Of a stretch of 64,000 nucleotides of DNA, positions 10,690-22,549 are shown in pieces. The notes below the pieces were generated by a model, which searched no databases, was not told the DNA's origin, and saw only the letters and a list, made by a program, of their open reading frames with translations. Made by a program: the position numbers and the translations under genes. Position 1 is the first letter of the stretch, and each line of letters begins with the position of its first letter. Origin of the DNA: Macrosoma leucophasiata (lineage: Eukaryota > Arthropoda > Insecta > Lepidoptera > Hedylidae); assembly GCA_036365455.1 (NCBI GenBank), contig JAWQUS010000002.1, forward strand, positions 8,308,001 through 8,372,000, in the 5' to 3' direction.

Positions 10690-11800
10690 ACATAAAAAGT
10701 AGATTCTACAAAGCATACAATTGAACTTCTATTTACACTTTCCATTATAGGAATACCGCAATTGCAAGAATACAAAATACCGATTGCGAAAAACTTTTAA
10801 ACTCCATTGTCATTCGCTTGCTCAATAATGCGACTTGCTTTCAAAAGTTCGGTTAAACAAATAGGGTAACGCAACAATTGACTTTCACTAAGACAAACAG
10901 AGGATGTGGCCCGTATTGTCATCAACCACTCGAATACCTTGATCCTTACAATACGACGTTGTTTTTGTGTTTGACTTAAATTACATGATTAGAATAACAT
11001 TAAGAATTTAATTTGAAAATACTTTTTTGGTTTGCTGATTTTGGGAATCACCGTCAAGATGGGAATTATACCTATTATGAATTTAATATTATAATGGAGT
11101 GCCAGTAGGTACCTATGCTTAAAAGTGCATGGTGCATGAATGTTTAATATGTATACGTGGATTCTAATGTATGGAAAAAAATCTATTCTAAAAGTGAAAA
11201 AAAAAACAGGCTCGTATTTAATATCAATGGCTAATGATAATGGCCTATAGTTTTGTACATGCATTTACGCAAAATCATAGATTCTTATGTAGATGTTGGT
11301 CCTCTTCAAATGGATTTTCCTTATGGATGGTCATGGATAAGGTGGTACTATTTTTATTTACTTATTACGAGTATCATCACAGCTATAATTACAGGGAATG
11401 CCTAATGCGATAGAGTGGCGGTTAATTAAAGAATTATAGGATAATTGTTGTGTATAGGTACTACTAGATATTACTGTACTGTAACATAAAACATACAATG
11501 TCACCTTTGCGAACTCACTCAACTGGCATGAGAATATATCTACATTTGACCGAAACAGTAAATATTACAATTCAAAACGATGGTTCAAAGCAACAACCTC
11601 GAGCCGCATAAATACAACCAAAATAAACATAATAAGGGTACTTTTCATGTATATATCCACATGCCTATATTACGCAACATTACCACAATTTGAACATCAC
11701 ATGTTTTGAGAAGGCTCACAATAAACAAAGAGTGAATCTGAACATTAAAAATACGCATCTCGAGTCTCGCCGCAAATCAATGGGATACCAAAGCTTGTAT
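10690..11800. other. AT-rich stretch, no gene assigned
   Basis: A 91-codon minus-strand open frame (10989-11264) is low-complexity and hydrophobic, and likely spurious. No repeat was recognised. Confidence 0.4.
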
Positions 11801-11805
11801 GTAAC

Positions 11806-11960
11806 CTCTGCGCGCCAGGTGCTACGCGGGAAGTACCCCCGCCCCGCGCCCACCACTCCCCCGCACCCTCACACGCGCAAGCCAGAGGAAGCACACACTA
11901 GGGATGGACCAAACATCGATAAATATCGTACTGATCGCCATTAAATATCGATAAATTTAT
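11806..11960. promoter_or_regulatory. GC-rich patch followed by TATCGATA-type motifs
   Basis: A C-rich, CpG-rich patch (CCCCGCCCCGCGCCCACCAC) lies about 60 bp before a cluster of ATCGATA words, including a perfect TATCGATA at 11946-11953. TATCGATA is the insect DRE/DREF promoter motif. The adjacent GGGATGGACCAAACATCGAT also resembles termini of ATCGAT-rich hAT-type MITEs, so a transposon origin is equally possible. Confidence 0.3.
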
Positions 11961-12029
11961 TTCATTAAGCAATTCAAATTTACATAAAACCATTTTAAAT
12001 ATCGATTTTTATCATCAACAATTTTATAC

Positions 12030-13415
12030 ATACATTTAATGACTTCTGTCAATTAGAGGATTGACATATGACATTTTAAAATTTAAATAAAACTGCCAAC
12101 AGCATTTTTCAAATTTTAAAATTCAGTAATAGAAATACATAGGTTATTTAAATTTCAATAATGTTATCATTATACACATATGTATATTTCTTCTTTCATT
12201 AATTTTTTAATTTTCGAACCTTCAAACTAGTTAGAGAATATAGAGGAATATAATATGTGTATATTAATTTATAACAGGACTGTGAATAATTACTGTTTAT
12301 ATTCTAGTTATGAATTGAGACCCTAAAATAGATATCGATTTAATTCTATTAATTTACCCAAGCTTAACTTACACACACCTCAACCTATCGAACACAGTGA
12401 CGTAAACATCAAGCAAGCATGTGTGTTTCTGTAATTTATTAATGGCCTGCATTTGCGTATGCGCCGCTCGTTGCGCATGAAAAATGGTGGATATAAATAT
12501 GAATTTGAGTGGATGCTAATTCAAAAGTATCGTTATTCATAAGATTATTGTGCGATCCCTTTGACTGTTGAAAGCCGCCGCCACTGAGGTGATATTGTAA
12601 TATAACATCCAAACCAATGCAGTACAACAAGAGCCTCCAAATAAAAAATCAATATAGGTATTTAAGTTGGGAACACGGAATAACGGCATATAAATATGAA
12701 CTGGCCCATGCCTATACTTTATCTATTAATTTGGTTTTGTTTACAAATATAAAAAACAAGTTAATAGGCTTCTCAATCAATATTCACATCCTTTCCGATA
12801 TACGAAACAGATATATATATATGCTATCTATGTATATAATATGTATGCTTCATATAAATTATTATAAAATGAAACCAATCGCCATTTCCCGTCTCGATAA
12901 CTTAGGCGATTAGGATTTTTATCACAAACCGATAAACAAGTAAGGGGTATCCGAGGAATGTTTCTAAAAACGTAGAGCACCCATCCAGCGTATAATTGTT
13001 CATGTCCACAACTAACAAAGAATATTATCACCAGGTAGCGGAGCCTACACAATGTCCTTCCGGTCTCCCTCGACAACTTTGTTGCCTACAAAATACACCT
13101 TACACATATTGTATGAAGATACATTTTCATCACACCTGAAAATATTGCCACTAGTTTCATTATTTATCAAGCACAATTGGGAATTGATGAAGGAAAATGT
13201 ATTTTGTATATGTAGAAATAAAGCACGATATGATAGTACATTTGGACGAAGGTTTTAGTTTTCGATGCAGGGTTATCCGTCATCCGGTGTAAGACGACAC
13301 CGTGGGGAAGTGAGGAGCTTTTGGACAGAAACAACCCTTCGATATTATATTAACATAATTAATATGATAACATGACATCGTACCTTCTTATCTACTTTAT
13401 GTGTATGTTATTACT
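12030..13415. other. AT-rich stretch without assigned genes
   Basis: Several 60-98 codon open frames exist on both strands (for example 12617-12913 plus, 12828-13076 minus). They overlap one another, have AT-driven composition and carry no recognisable domain. I consider them chance frames. Confidence 0.45.
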
Positions 13416-13417
13416 TA

Positions 13418-13604
13418 CTAGCTGTTGCCCGCAGCTTCGCCCGCGTGGATGTCCTTTTATAACTAACTAAGTAGCCTATGTTCTTTCTCAAAGTCAGCTC
13501 TATCTCTGTACCAAATTTCATTAAAATCGGTTCAGTCGTTTGGACGTAAAAGGTAACAGACAGATAGACAGAGTTACTTTCACATTTATAATATTAAGTA
13601 GGGA
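13418..13604 (+). repeat. ACTAGC-head repeat (family C), short complete copy
   Basis: The head reads ACTAGCTGTTGCCCGCAGC and then TTCGCCCGCGTGG. A middle AAATCGGTTCAGTCGTTTGG is followed by a short GACAGATAGACAGA stretch and the end TTTATAATATTAAGTA. The head and tail layout is that of a very common lepidopteran retroelement-derived repeat. No coding capacity remains. Confidence 0.85.
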
Positions 13605-13609
13605 AGTAG

Positions 13610-14425
13610 GGATTAAGTTAACTATAAAGTGCTACGACGGATGCGTTTAAGTCTTTTCTATTGACGTAATTTGATTAGTAAAATATGGTATGCAAAATAT
13701 ATTACGATAAATAATTTAAGTTATTGATCAAATTACCCATTTTTCAATTATCGAAAAACGATAATATCTTTTAAATGTTATATTATTGCCTAATGTATAT
13801 TTATGACTTTTGTTTTAAGTAATAATTACCTAAAGAAACTATAACCATAACTCAGATAAATAAAGTACTTCAGAAACTCATATAAGAAAAATTATACGCA
13901 GCTTTAACAACATAAATCGTCGTGTGTTAATTAAATATTATAATGGTGCACCGATACGTTTATTTTCTGGACACTAGCCACCGATCGAGAACAGGTTTTA
14001 ACTAAGCCAATTAATCTTAAATTACCCAAATTGAATTAACATCACCTCTAATAGATGGTATTCTACTCCCATGCAAGTATAAATTTTAAACGTCGTATCA
14101 TTTATTTTTAATCAATTTGTACCGCAGCTAATACATAATATACATTTTTTATCTTCATCGCTTCGACTGGATATCTACACTGAAAACAATCTCACAAAGT
14201 TCATTCAACAGGCCGTTTGGATCGGTTAAAATTTTTATATTGTCAGCGTCATGTCATTTAGCATTTCGTGCTCTTAAAAATGAAAAGAACCGCGATCCTA
14301 TTCTGCTATACAAGCATCGTTCTGCCATTATTCGAAGCGGTCTAGATTTAAATAATCTCAAACAGTAAAATGTCGAACGGAACCATAAAAAGTTGAGTAA
14401 AAGGCGTCGAAAGAAGGCAGCGAAT
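13610..14425. other. No gene seen
   Basis: AT-rich single-copy sequence. No repeat was recognised. Confidence 0.45.
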
Positions 14426-14429
14426 TTTG

Positions 14430-14620
14430 AGCCAAACCAGTTTAATGAGGGTCGTATTTAAATACGAAAATAAAGCGGTTCCCACGGCGTTCGTCGCGCG
14501 GGAACGGAAGCCTCTGAGATGTCGCCGCGACGCGGCTAGCGGCCCGCTGTATCGCGCGATCATCGCCTCGACGCCTGCCCGCCCGCCTGAGCCAACCCTA
14601 CACACACCATCTTAACACGA
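14430..14620. other. GC-rich single-copy island
   Basis: CpG-rich sequence (GGCGTTCGTCGCGCGGGAAC, GTCGCCGCGACGCGGCTAGC) in an AT-rich setting. Short frames on both strands cover it, and none is recognised. It is a candidate regulatory or 5' exonic element by composition only. Confidence 0.3.
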
Positions 14621-14624
14621 CCCC

Positions 14625-15595
14625 TCTAAACCTCCGAAGCCTCTCGTGGATTACCCGCTAACGCTTATTTACAAATCAAGCCATGGTTCGAATTAAAGTA
14701 GACGATTAAACACGTGATCGGACAGCACTCCGTGAAATGATTCGAGGCGTATATCAAGTTTTGCGATTCGGTTATTGACGTGTTTCGTGGTAGGGCAGTA
14801 GCGTGAGAATATTTATAAATAGTCGATCGCGTATTGATTTGTCTTCGAATTGATAAAATTAAGTGGACGCTGGTGTAGTTGTCTATACTTTCTATTAATG
14901 AATGACACATTTGTGCCGTACACTTATAATATTTAGGCAATATACGTTGTACGAACTTAAGTTGGCTTTAGTACAATCCAAAGAATTGCGTGAGATTTTC
15001 GTTAATCAATCCGAAGCGGACAATAAAAGTTAAGACTTTTTAAGCCCTACCTAATTGTTTTCGGTTTACCTAATGAGTTATTAAGATAAAGTCAAAACGG
15101 ACTTGTAAGGTAGTTATTGGTTAGATATAATTAAAAAAATAAAGATAAGAAGAGAGACCCGATATATTACGGCGTGTTTTTTTATTGATATGTAAATCTA
15201 TATGATGTGTAGAGCTTTTTTATGACATTTTGTAATGGGAAACGATGATAAGACGCAGTTATAATGATGGTTTGAGTTGTAAAATTAAAAATGAGAAAAA
15301 CATATTCGTTTACATATTTGAAAATAGTTATAACAATATGTCGCTTGTTCAAAGCCTGCGAAATTTACTTTTCGAAATATACAAGTTGTTAACATGGTGG
15401 TGAGGCGGACGATCGGTCTTTGTTTGAGCTTGCTTTCGATAATGTCAACATGACCTTAGTCAACGGAACTTGTTCCAACACTTTTATTTGTAGTCATTTT
15501 AAAAAGCAATTTGCAAAGGATTTGTTTACACACTTCACAGAAAAATAAGACTATGATAAAACAAAACGTAAGTAACCGTAATTGAAAAAACAACT
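14625..15595. other. No gene seen
   Basis: Single-copy, moderately AT-rich. A 91-codon minus frame (14665-14940) has no recognisable features. Confidence 0.4.
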
Positions 15596-15599
15596 AGTT

Positions 15600-15888
15600 T
15601 TGCTTTTAATGCAAGGATGTTGGCAAAAATAATATGCAGTTCACATGAATGGTAAATGAAATCTGCAGCCTATAGACATCTAAACAAAAAACAGACGATA
15701 AAAAGTTGAAATGCCTTGCCACTCCTGAGGGCTAAGTTATTTTGCCTCTACGGTAGTTAGTTTAGAGACATATGCAGCTATCTAACATGAACACGGTAGA
15801 GCTAAATAGTTTGGTTTAGCGGCAGATAGATTGGGTAATGCGATGGTACCTACGCCCTCAAGCTCTTACACTGGAGGAACTCTACACT
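15600..15888 (-). repeat. Family A repeat, diverged full-length copy
   Basis: The order of blocks is preserved from the 3' end (GTTGGCAAAAATAATATGCA) through CTGCAGCCTATAGACATC, TGCCACTCCTGAGG and TTTAGCGGCAGATAGATTGG to a head reading CTACGCCCTCAAGCTC and ACTCTACAC. Divergence is high, so this is an old copy. Confidence 0.8.
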
Positions 15889-16257
15889 TACTTACTGACT
15901 TAAAACTACATATGAGGCAGAGATAAAATAAAACAGACAAACATTGATTGTGATCTGGTGTTAGAGAAGGACAGTGTGAAACACAATTTTAATTAAAAGT
16001 GTTTCGAAATGTAGAGACTTTTATATAAGGAAATAATGTCATCTATGGATATTCGCTATTATGTTAATAGCTTTACCAATATAATACTATAAATCTAATG
16101 CAAATTATGTGATAATTACTAATTTATAGATTTTATCCTCTCTCTGATATCGAAAAAATAAAGACAGCAATAATTTTTGAATAAAATATCTTAAATACGA
16201 GCTAATTTTCTGTCATACAACTTTATATTGACAGAGTAAGATAAAACGAGGAGTGTC

Positions 16258-16439
16258 CCTGTAATTTCAGGCACAGAGGCCATAACACCTTAGGCCTCAG
16301 GAGTGGCAGCGCATCTGCATTTTGACCTCTGGTCATTGTGTGGGTGTCTATAGGCTGCAGTCATCACTTAACATCAATGTGAACTGCATGCTTGTTTGTC
16401 ACTTTTATTACATAAAAAAAAAAAAAAAAAAAAAAAAAA
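16258..16439 (+). repeat. Family A repeat, 5'-truncated with 26-nt poly(A)
   Basis: It starts abruptly at CCTGTAATTTCAGGCACAGA, about 130 bp into the family, and ends CATAAAA with an uninterrupted run of 26 A (16414-16439). A short AGTGTC occurs on both sides (16252-16257 and 16439-16444) and may be a target-site duplication. 5' truncation plus a pure poly(A) fits LINE-type target-primed insertion and suggests a young copy. Confidence 0.9.
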
Positions 16440-16452
16440 GTGTCTAATGTAG

Positions 16453-16670
16453 TGTAATTACTGGTAGTACAGTTTCAGTCGTAGAGGTCGAGAGCGAAGA
16501 CACCACCGCGTTACCTAATCCATATTATGCCAAATTTTAATAATAATAGCTTAGATGGCAATATATGGCTCCGTTATCACTATCACAGAGCCAAAACAAG
16601 TAAAGCCTCAGAGGTGGCATCTGCCTTTTGCTTTTCTATGTACGTGATTATAGGCCGCAGATTCACATTG
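16453..16670 (+). repeat. Family A repeat, old degenerate copy
   Basis: Blocks in order: ACTGGTAGTACAGTTTCAGT, ACACCACCGCGTTACCTAAT, TATCACTATCACAGAG, AAAGCCTCAGAGGTGGCATC and ATTATAGGCCGCAG. It has the ATCACAGAG variant in place of TTTCCGGCACAGAG, which defines an older subfamily seen elsewhere in the window. Confidence 0.75.
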
Positions 16671-16827
16671 TCACCATATTAAATAAATAAAAAAAAAGCA
16701 GTGTCGTGTCGGGCCCTCGGATCTCTCTCTACGTTAGTCAAATGAACTCTCATCACATCAAAATTGTACAAAGTAATGTACAGAAATTGATGTTTATTAC
16801 AGTTGTACAGTTTTACTGTATATTAAC

Positions 16828-17094
16828 GTAACGTAACTTCATGCCTGTAATCCCCGAAGGGGTAGGCAGAGGTAAATGCATGCATTCAATCATACATGCA
16901 AACACCCACGACTCGCCGGTTACGTTTTGGCCCATGTAACAGGTGGCGAACCTGTTGCCATCTCCGGGCACATTACCAAACTCCGGGGTACTGGAAAACT
17001 TCCAGAAAATGGAAAAATCCCAATAGAAGCAGAGATAAAGGATTTTAAACCGTTATCTCTGATAGTCCCCGACCCGGGAATCGAACCCAGGACC
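16828..17094 (-). repeat. tRNA-derived SINE, 5'-truncated copy
   Basis: On the minus strand it begins at the box B region (CCTGGGTTCGATTCCCGGGT), then reads GAGATAACGG, the CCATTTTCTGGAAG segment, GGTAATGTGCCCGGAGATGG, ACATGGGCCAAAACGTAACC and the tail CTACCCCTTCGGGGATTACA. Box A is lost, so the truncation lies inside the tRNA-like head. Confidence 0.88.
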
Positions 17095-17099
17095 GTATA

Positions 17100-17538
17100 T
17101 TAATTTTAATGAACGTTCATTATATTAGTATTGTAAGAGAGTAATAAATATCCAGATGAAGCGACGCAGTGTGCTGTCTGGATGAACGCAGTGTCGCAAG
17201 CTACTCGGTTCATTAAGTCCATACCGTGATACGGTCATTGAGTGCACAGATCGCTAGGTGGGGACCAGCCGCGCCGGTGAATGAAACCTCCATTTCAATC
17301 ACGTTTGACTTGAAATACATGCGGGCAGAGGTTTGCGCGCTAGAAACACATTATGCGATAACGAGAAAGCATGGTTTCAATTCTAGACTTGTATCATCGA
17401 TGAGTAAATCGATAAATGTATATGGTTTCTAAAACATTAATGAAGTTATTTAAGAGGACATCGTCAAACTATACACTGAGAGTATCATGGTAAATTAAAA
17501 AAAAAAAAAGAAAAAAATAAGGTACACGTAATATTGAC
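17100..17538. other. Single-copy stretch, no gene assigned
   Basis: A short frame at 17226-17432 is not recognisable. The sequence ends in an A-rich run just before the tRNA-like element at 17541. Confidence 0.4.
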
Positions 17539-17540
17539 GA

Positions 17541-17610
17541 TCCGGTTAGTCTAGTGGTGAGTGACAACCGCTCGATGCGAATGGTCGCGGGTTCGACCCT
17601 CGCACCGGGA
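17541..17610 (+). repeat. tRNA-like SINE head
   Basis: Box A (TAGTCTAGTGG) and box B (GGTTCGACCCT) are well placed, and the ends TCCGGT and ACCGGGA can pair with one bulged G. The anticodon arm does not fold cleanly. The body that follows (ACAAATGAAG...) is AT-rich and diverged. The box B surroundings (TCGCGGGTTCGA) match the SINE at 61280-61452, so this is a SINE head or tRNA pseudogene, not a functional tRNA. Confidence 0.7.
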
Positions 17611-17721
17611 CAAATGAAGTAAAAATAATTTAATGAAAAGGATATTTAAATATAAACAATAAATCGATGTATGGAACTTTGTCATGATCATTTGAAATTG
17701 TTTAGACCTATTTCTGTGTAT

Positions 17722-17832
17722 GCAACTTAACGCAACTTCACGCCTGTAATCTCCGAAGGGGCAGAGGTACATGCATGCATTCAAGCATACATGCAAATGC
17801 CCACGATTCGCCGGTTATGTTTTGGCCAATGT
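17722..17832 (-). repeat. tRNA-SINE tail fragment
   Basis: It carries only the 3' part on the minus strand: GCCCACGATTCGCCGGTTAT (complement of CCGGCGAATCG), TGCATGCATTCAAGCATACA, and a tail with CTTCGGAGATTACAGGCGTG. One CTACCCC block is deleted. Confidence 0.8.
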
Positions 17833-18225
17833 ATAAAGTTGTAAATACAGTAAATAGGTCAAACCTCCAATAGATACTTTCTTAGATGGGGTTGGTGAAC
17901 TGTTCGAAATGTTATCATGCAAATTTCCTTCCTACCAGAACGCATCACGCTAGCAAAGGGGTGTCATCCCTAATGCTTCATATGTACTTCATCACAGATA
18001 GGCTGCATAAGTAAGCTCAGTAATAAAATCTGAAATTCAAAATAACTTTGCATACGACTGAGTGGACACATTTGTCATCCTTACCTTTATTTACGACAAT
18101 GGCCCGCTATGTCTATAGAAGCAAACAGGATTGTCAGAGGCAATCTTAGTATTGATAAATAAAAAGCCACAAAGTTATGACTCAGTGAAAATTCTATTTT
18201 TTTTTTCTATTTCACACAAAGGACA

Positions 18226-18541
18226 AGTTCCACGTTGGACCCGCGCCTTGTACACTATATCAAAAGATAGAGAAAAATACGTAAAATCATGGGCAAATAA
18301 TAAAAAAATAATTTGAATCGATGTTTTTTTGTCGGAAATATTAATTTTATGTAATTTTTGTATGACAACAATATGTCACAATATTGCTACTATGACAATC
18401 TTGTTTTTGAAGTATATTTACGACGATTAATTGAAGGTATAATGAATGATTTGAATAGCTGAAAATGACTTAGTATTTCATGCTTCTTCTCTCAATATAG
18501 TGTACAAGGTGCGGGCCCAAGCCCCATACATTTTGGAACGT
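18226..18541. mobile_element. Foldback or MITE-like element with about 25-bp inverted arms
   Basis: TGGACCCGCGCCTTGTACAC (part of the arm at 18236-18260) is complementary to 18495-18519, with 23 of 25 positions matching, and an outer GTTCCA/TGGAAC pair extends the symmetry. The interior is AT-rich and non-coding. Class and target duplication are not determined. Confidence 0.65.
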
Positions 18542-18544
18542 ATC

Positions 18545-20815
18545 CTTTGACCACGAACATTCAACCATAATGTTATCGGTTCTCTTAAAACAAGAAACAA
18601 TTGAATGTGATAAATAAGGATAGTGTGTGAAACAAAAGATTGTTCATATTTTTATGTAGGTAATCGTGTATGTCAAGCGATAATGAGTCGTACTTGAGTC
18701 AATGTACGATTCTGTAAGGAACGTTTTTAAGAGTATAAAGCGTTTGAAACACAGGTATCGGTCTGCTTACATCGTGTAATTTGACTTAACATTATCATTT
18801 CACTATTATTAAGAAAACGCGGTTTATTGTTTAAGTAAGTATAAAAATAATAATACCTAATTATATAGTTAAGTTTAATTCTTAAATGAATATAACTAAG
18901 AAAAAGGACAGTTTGTTTGGGCCATACTGACATGGCGATACTTGGCTTTTTTATGCGAGTTTTTCTCGGTATTTTTTGAATGAAGATAAAAGAAGTCTTT
19001 GTACAGGTGGAAATGATGAAGAATAAAGATGAAAATAAATCACTACTCTCAATTTAAATAAATAAAAAAGCCTTTTATTTCTTGCTTACATTTTAAATAA
19101 CACGACTTTTGCAAAATTTCAAAAAAATTGCATACGGTATACATAAGATTTTTTTATAAAATATTAAAAATGATTACATTAATTACAGTAATTTGTGAAG
19201 TATTATTTTGTATTTCTTATAATCAATTCGTATTAAGCTTAAATAAATTAAGTAATTAATATATCAACTTCTTACTCGTCTAAAGGTTACCTGCATCTTC
19301 TTTAATAAAAAAATAAAAAAATAAAATGATATGAAAATATAAAAATTGATTTAATAGATGTTTTTGGTAACAATTCAGATACACAAAATATAAATTTTAG
19401 ATCATGTTTAAAAATCACATCAAAAATAATAAAATAATAAAATACTTACATGCAAAATTCGGTGACATGAAATCTACTCAAATCAAAAGTAGTTATAAAA
19501 TGACAATAAAGAATAAAAATATTTAAATTTAAATTTAATTTCATAAAATTTAAGACTCAGAACACAGTTGAAAGAAAACATTATCAAATAAAATAAAAAT
19601 TAAACATTTTTTCATCTTTCAATTTAAATACCTACTTTTAAATTCAAAAAGTAATCTGGTTAGCTCCGAAAGCCACCGTCATCGCAATTAAGCTATTAAA
19701 TTAAAAGCGTTACCAAAATATAAGATCTTATTATCAAACAGATAAAATCTGGTGCCTTAATATACCGCTTCCATCTAGAAACCGATAGCATACTTCACAT
19801 TATTACATGACCACTGTCCACTAAATTAACATAAAGGTCTGGTCTTTCAGAATTTTCAAATGAAATAACATGCTATGTTTAAATGCGTCTTAATTTAGAC
19901 AGAATGCGCTTTAGTCGCGGCCTAAGCAAATACAGGGCTGTCACTTTTTCGAATCTGAATACTGTTTAGCCAATAACCTCACGTTTTAGTTTAAATATCA
20001 AAATATAATTAGAAGAATTGGAAAATCAAGGATCTGAGGCCGCATTTTTAACTCGGTTGACATGAATTTGATGACAATTATGCTGTACATTCCTGTTATA
20101 ATTAATGCGATAATCACCATCTATATAGGTAAAGAGAATAGCAATGTATTAGTTAGTGTTCATAAAATTGATGTGAACCGAGTTACATAATAGGCCACTA
20201 GAACTAGAGAACAACAATAACTAATGACAGTATATAGTTTAGTATGCAAGTATAAAGGTGATACATATCTCATCAAGTAGGTGAAGATTGATTGACTGAA
20301 TGAAATAAAGGAAATTTAATGTTATTTCAATACTTACGTAGGATTTGACATTATTTAATGTAGATTCGTTAGGTTTTAAAATGTAGGTATTACATGTTTA
20401 CTAATGTTCATAAACCGACTTCGGTTGGTCGAAAAACGCGCTTTTTTAGATCCATTTAAAAATGCGTATTTTTCTTCTAAGTCTTATACATCTGATTATC
20501 AAAGCAGTAAATTATTATTCCAAAATCTCCTGATCAACCCTTTCAGACTATGGAGATGATTTTGAGATAATGGTGATGTCGGTAAGATGGGCGATACGAT
20601 CTCGAGTAAGATACCATCGCTGCAATCGACAGGCGATGCGTCGACACGCATAAAATTGGAAAACTAATCCCGATCGCATCTTTAAAAGGAAAGTAACGTT
20701 TCAGCTCCTGGTCTTTTTTCCTATTTATAAATGAATAAAGGTCGTTCTCATTTGTATGATTGTTTTAATACACCGAAACATGATATTTTGTATGCACATG
20801 CAACACTTTATTTCT
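18545..20815. other. Very AT-rich stretch, no gene recognised
   Basis: Over 2.2 kb with long A/T runs, particularly 19040-19640. No open frame of note and no recognised repeat. GTCGGTAAGATGGGCGATACG and nearby sequence at 20578-20660 is slightly more GC-rich. Confidence 0.5.
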
Positions 20816-20817
20816 TT

Positions 20818-21135
20818 ACTAGCTGTGCCCGCGACTTCGTCCGTGTGAGAATTTATGATTATTCAGTACTACCCGGACGAAGTCGAGGGCGCAGCTTGTA
20901 TAAAAGTCTAAGCCTAAGATACTCCTTATTACATCAGCTATCTGGCAGTGAAAGTCCTGTCAAAATCGGTCCAACCGTTTCCAAGATTAGCCGAAACAAA
21001 CAGACAGACAGACAGACAGACAGAAAAAAAATGTTGTTTTGGTATATGTACCTTGTATAGACACATATGCATTAAGTAAAAAGCGGTTATTTTAATATTA
21101 CAAACGGACACTCCAATTTTATTTATTTGTATAGA
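20818..21135 (+). repeat. Family B repeat, complete copy
   Basis: It begins ACTAGCTGTGCCCGCGACTT and is followed within 60 bp by the inverted counterpart CGGACGAAGTCGAGGGCGCA, so the first about 75 bp folds into a hairpin. Next come GGCAGTGAAAGTCCTGTCAA, AAATCGGTCCAACCGTTTCC, a (GACA)n microsatellite (about 21001-21022) and the end TTTATTTATTTGTATAGAT. Other copies lie at 21575, 24000, 54720 and 57030, all on the minus strand. The only open frames are chance ones crossing the microsatellite. Confidence 0.92.
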
Positions 21136-21139
21136 TTTT

Positions 21140-21330
21140 CCTTCATACATTTCATACTGTACCTATAAACATCAAGACAAAAACCAGGGATTTCAAAGTG
21201 GATGCGATGCCACTTTCAACACCTAAATTCGGTAAAAACCGGGCCGTACAACACCAACTGACCGGAGTGATATAAGCGGTGAACACTAAAGCTGAACAAT
21301 TAAGCGGCAAGAAGATGATGAAATAGGTTT
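21140..21330 (-). repeat. Family A repeat, degenerate copy
   Basis: Weak but ordered matches on the minus strand: ACATCAAGACAAAAACCAGG, ATGCGATGCCACT, CCGGGCCGTACA, ACTGACCGGAGTGATA and AATTAAGCGGCAAGAAGATG. The head is lost. Confidence 0.6.
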
Positions 21331-21574
21331 TTATATTATGACTGAAGACTAGACTGTTTAGCCCCTAAACGGGTCTCCATTTCTGTAAGTATTTGAGGGT
21401 GTTCTTCCTACATGATTGAGTCTCATGATAAGATAAGCTCGATTGTGTAGCAGATCTCAGATATGTACCTACAGATACAATCCATAGCAGATAATCCAAG
21501 TTCTAAGTTCTGTCACGAAAACACGTGTCTGGTTTGTCAGTAATCGAAATATATTTTATACATTTTATATTTTA

Positions 21575-21903
21575 TACATTTATAGAAATAAATAAAATTG
21601 AAGTGTCTGTTTGTAATACAAAAATAACCGCTTTTTTCTAAATGCATATGTATGTATACACGGTACATATACCAAAACAATATTTTTTACAATTTTTGTC
21701 TGTCTGTCTGTCTGTCGGTCTGTTTGGCGGGGCTAATCTTGGGAACGGCTGGACCGATTTTGACGGGACTTTCACTGGCAGATAGCTGATGTAATAAGGA
21801 GTAACTTAGGCTAATTTTATACTAGCTGCGCCCTCGACTTCGTCCGAGTAGATACTGAACAATCATAAATTCTCACGCGGGCGAAGTCGCGGGCACAGCT
21901 AGT
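21575..21903 (-). repeat. Family B repeat, complete copy
   Basis: On the plus strand it reads from the tail (AAATAAATAAAATTGAAGTG) through ATGCATATGTATGTATACAC, a (GTCT)n run with one GTCG interruption (about 21697-21722), GAACGGCTGGACCGATTTTG and GACGGGACTTTCACTGGCAG to the palindromic head ending GCGGGCACAGCTAGT. The two head arms match at about 23 of 26 positions. Confidence 0.93.
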
Positions 21904-21904
21904 T

Positions 21905-22294
21905 TTTAAATAAATGTAGTGCCTATCACAAATACTAGGAACTCTTTAGGTAGATAGTGACAACTGTACAATTTTTTTTTTCATTTGTGATAAAAAAATT
22001 AGCGAAAATAATATCTGGATTTTTTTTATCGCAAACACTAATTATGAATCGACTAAGCAACGGGACAACTTATCTGAATAATAAGAAATATTGTGGCCGC
22101 CACATAATAAATTAATTCGATGACCGTGTACAGGTTTTGTATGGGAAGTTTAGTTTTTTTTTATCCTCAAAGAACCCGTTAGAAAAGTGTTACAATATTT
22201 TGTATTACAAATATAACTGACATACTCTATGGTGCGTTTTTATAAATATGTAGTTGTTGTTGTATTTAATGTTCTCATACACTTTACTATAGTA
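21905..22294. other. No gene seen
   Basis: AT-rich spacer between repeats. Confidence 0.4.
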
Positions 22295-22295
22295 A

Positions 22296-22548
22296 TAACT
22301 AGCGATCCGCCCCGGCTTCGCACGTGTTGCATTTATTATATTGTCTGGAGGCGCCCGACTTCTTTGTCGAAAACCGTGATATCTCGGTAAATATAAGTAC
22401 GATATTGATAATTTATAAGCATAAACCTTGCTCAGAAAACCCTATTTCAAACATTTCAAAGAAACAAAATCCGTTCACAACTTTCTGAGATTAGCGCATA
22501 CATACAGACAGACAGAAAATAGGGGGACTTTACTTTATAATATGTAAT
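22296..22548 (+). repeat. ACTAGCG-head repeat (family C2)
   Basis: The head reads ACTAGCGATCCGCCCCGGCT and then TCGCACG. Next come TGATATCTCGGTAAATATAA, CCCTATTTCAAACATTTCAA, CTGAGATTAGCGCATACATA, a short (CAGA)n and the end CTTTATAATATGTA. It is the forward relative of the minus-strand copy at 53417-53609. Confidence 0.8.
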
Positions 22549-22549
22549 G

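Noticed and set aside
17541..17610. Functional tRNA gene
   Set aside because: The anticodon arm does not fold, the acceptor stem has a bulge, and related sequence occurs in SINEs.
20731..21060. 109-codon plus frame
   Set aside because: It reads the family B head and the (GACA)n microsatellite (TDRQTDR repeats).
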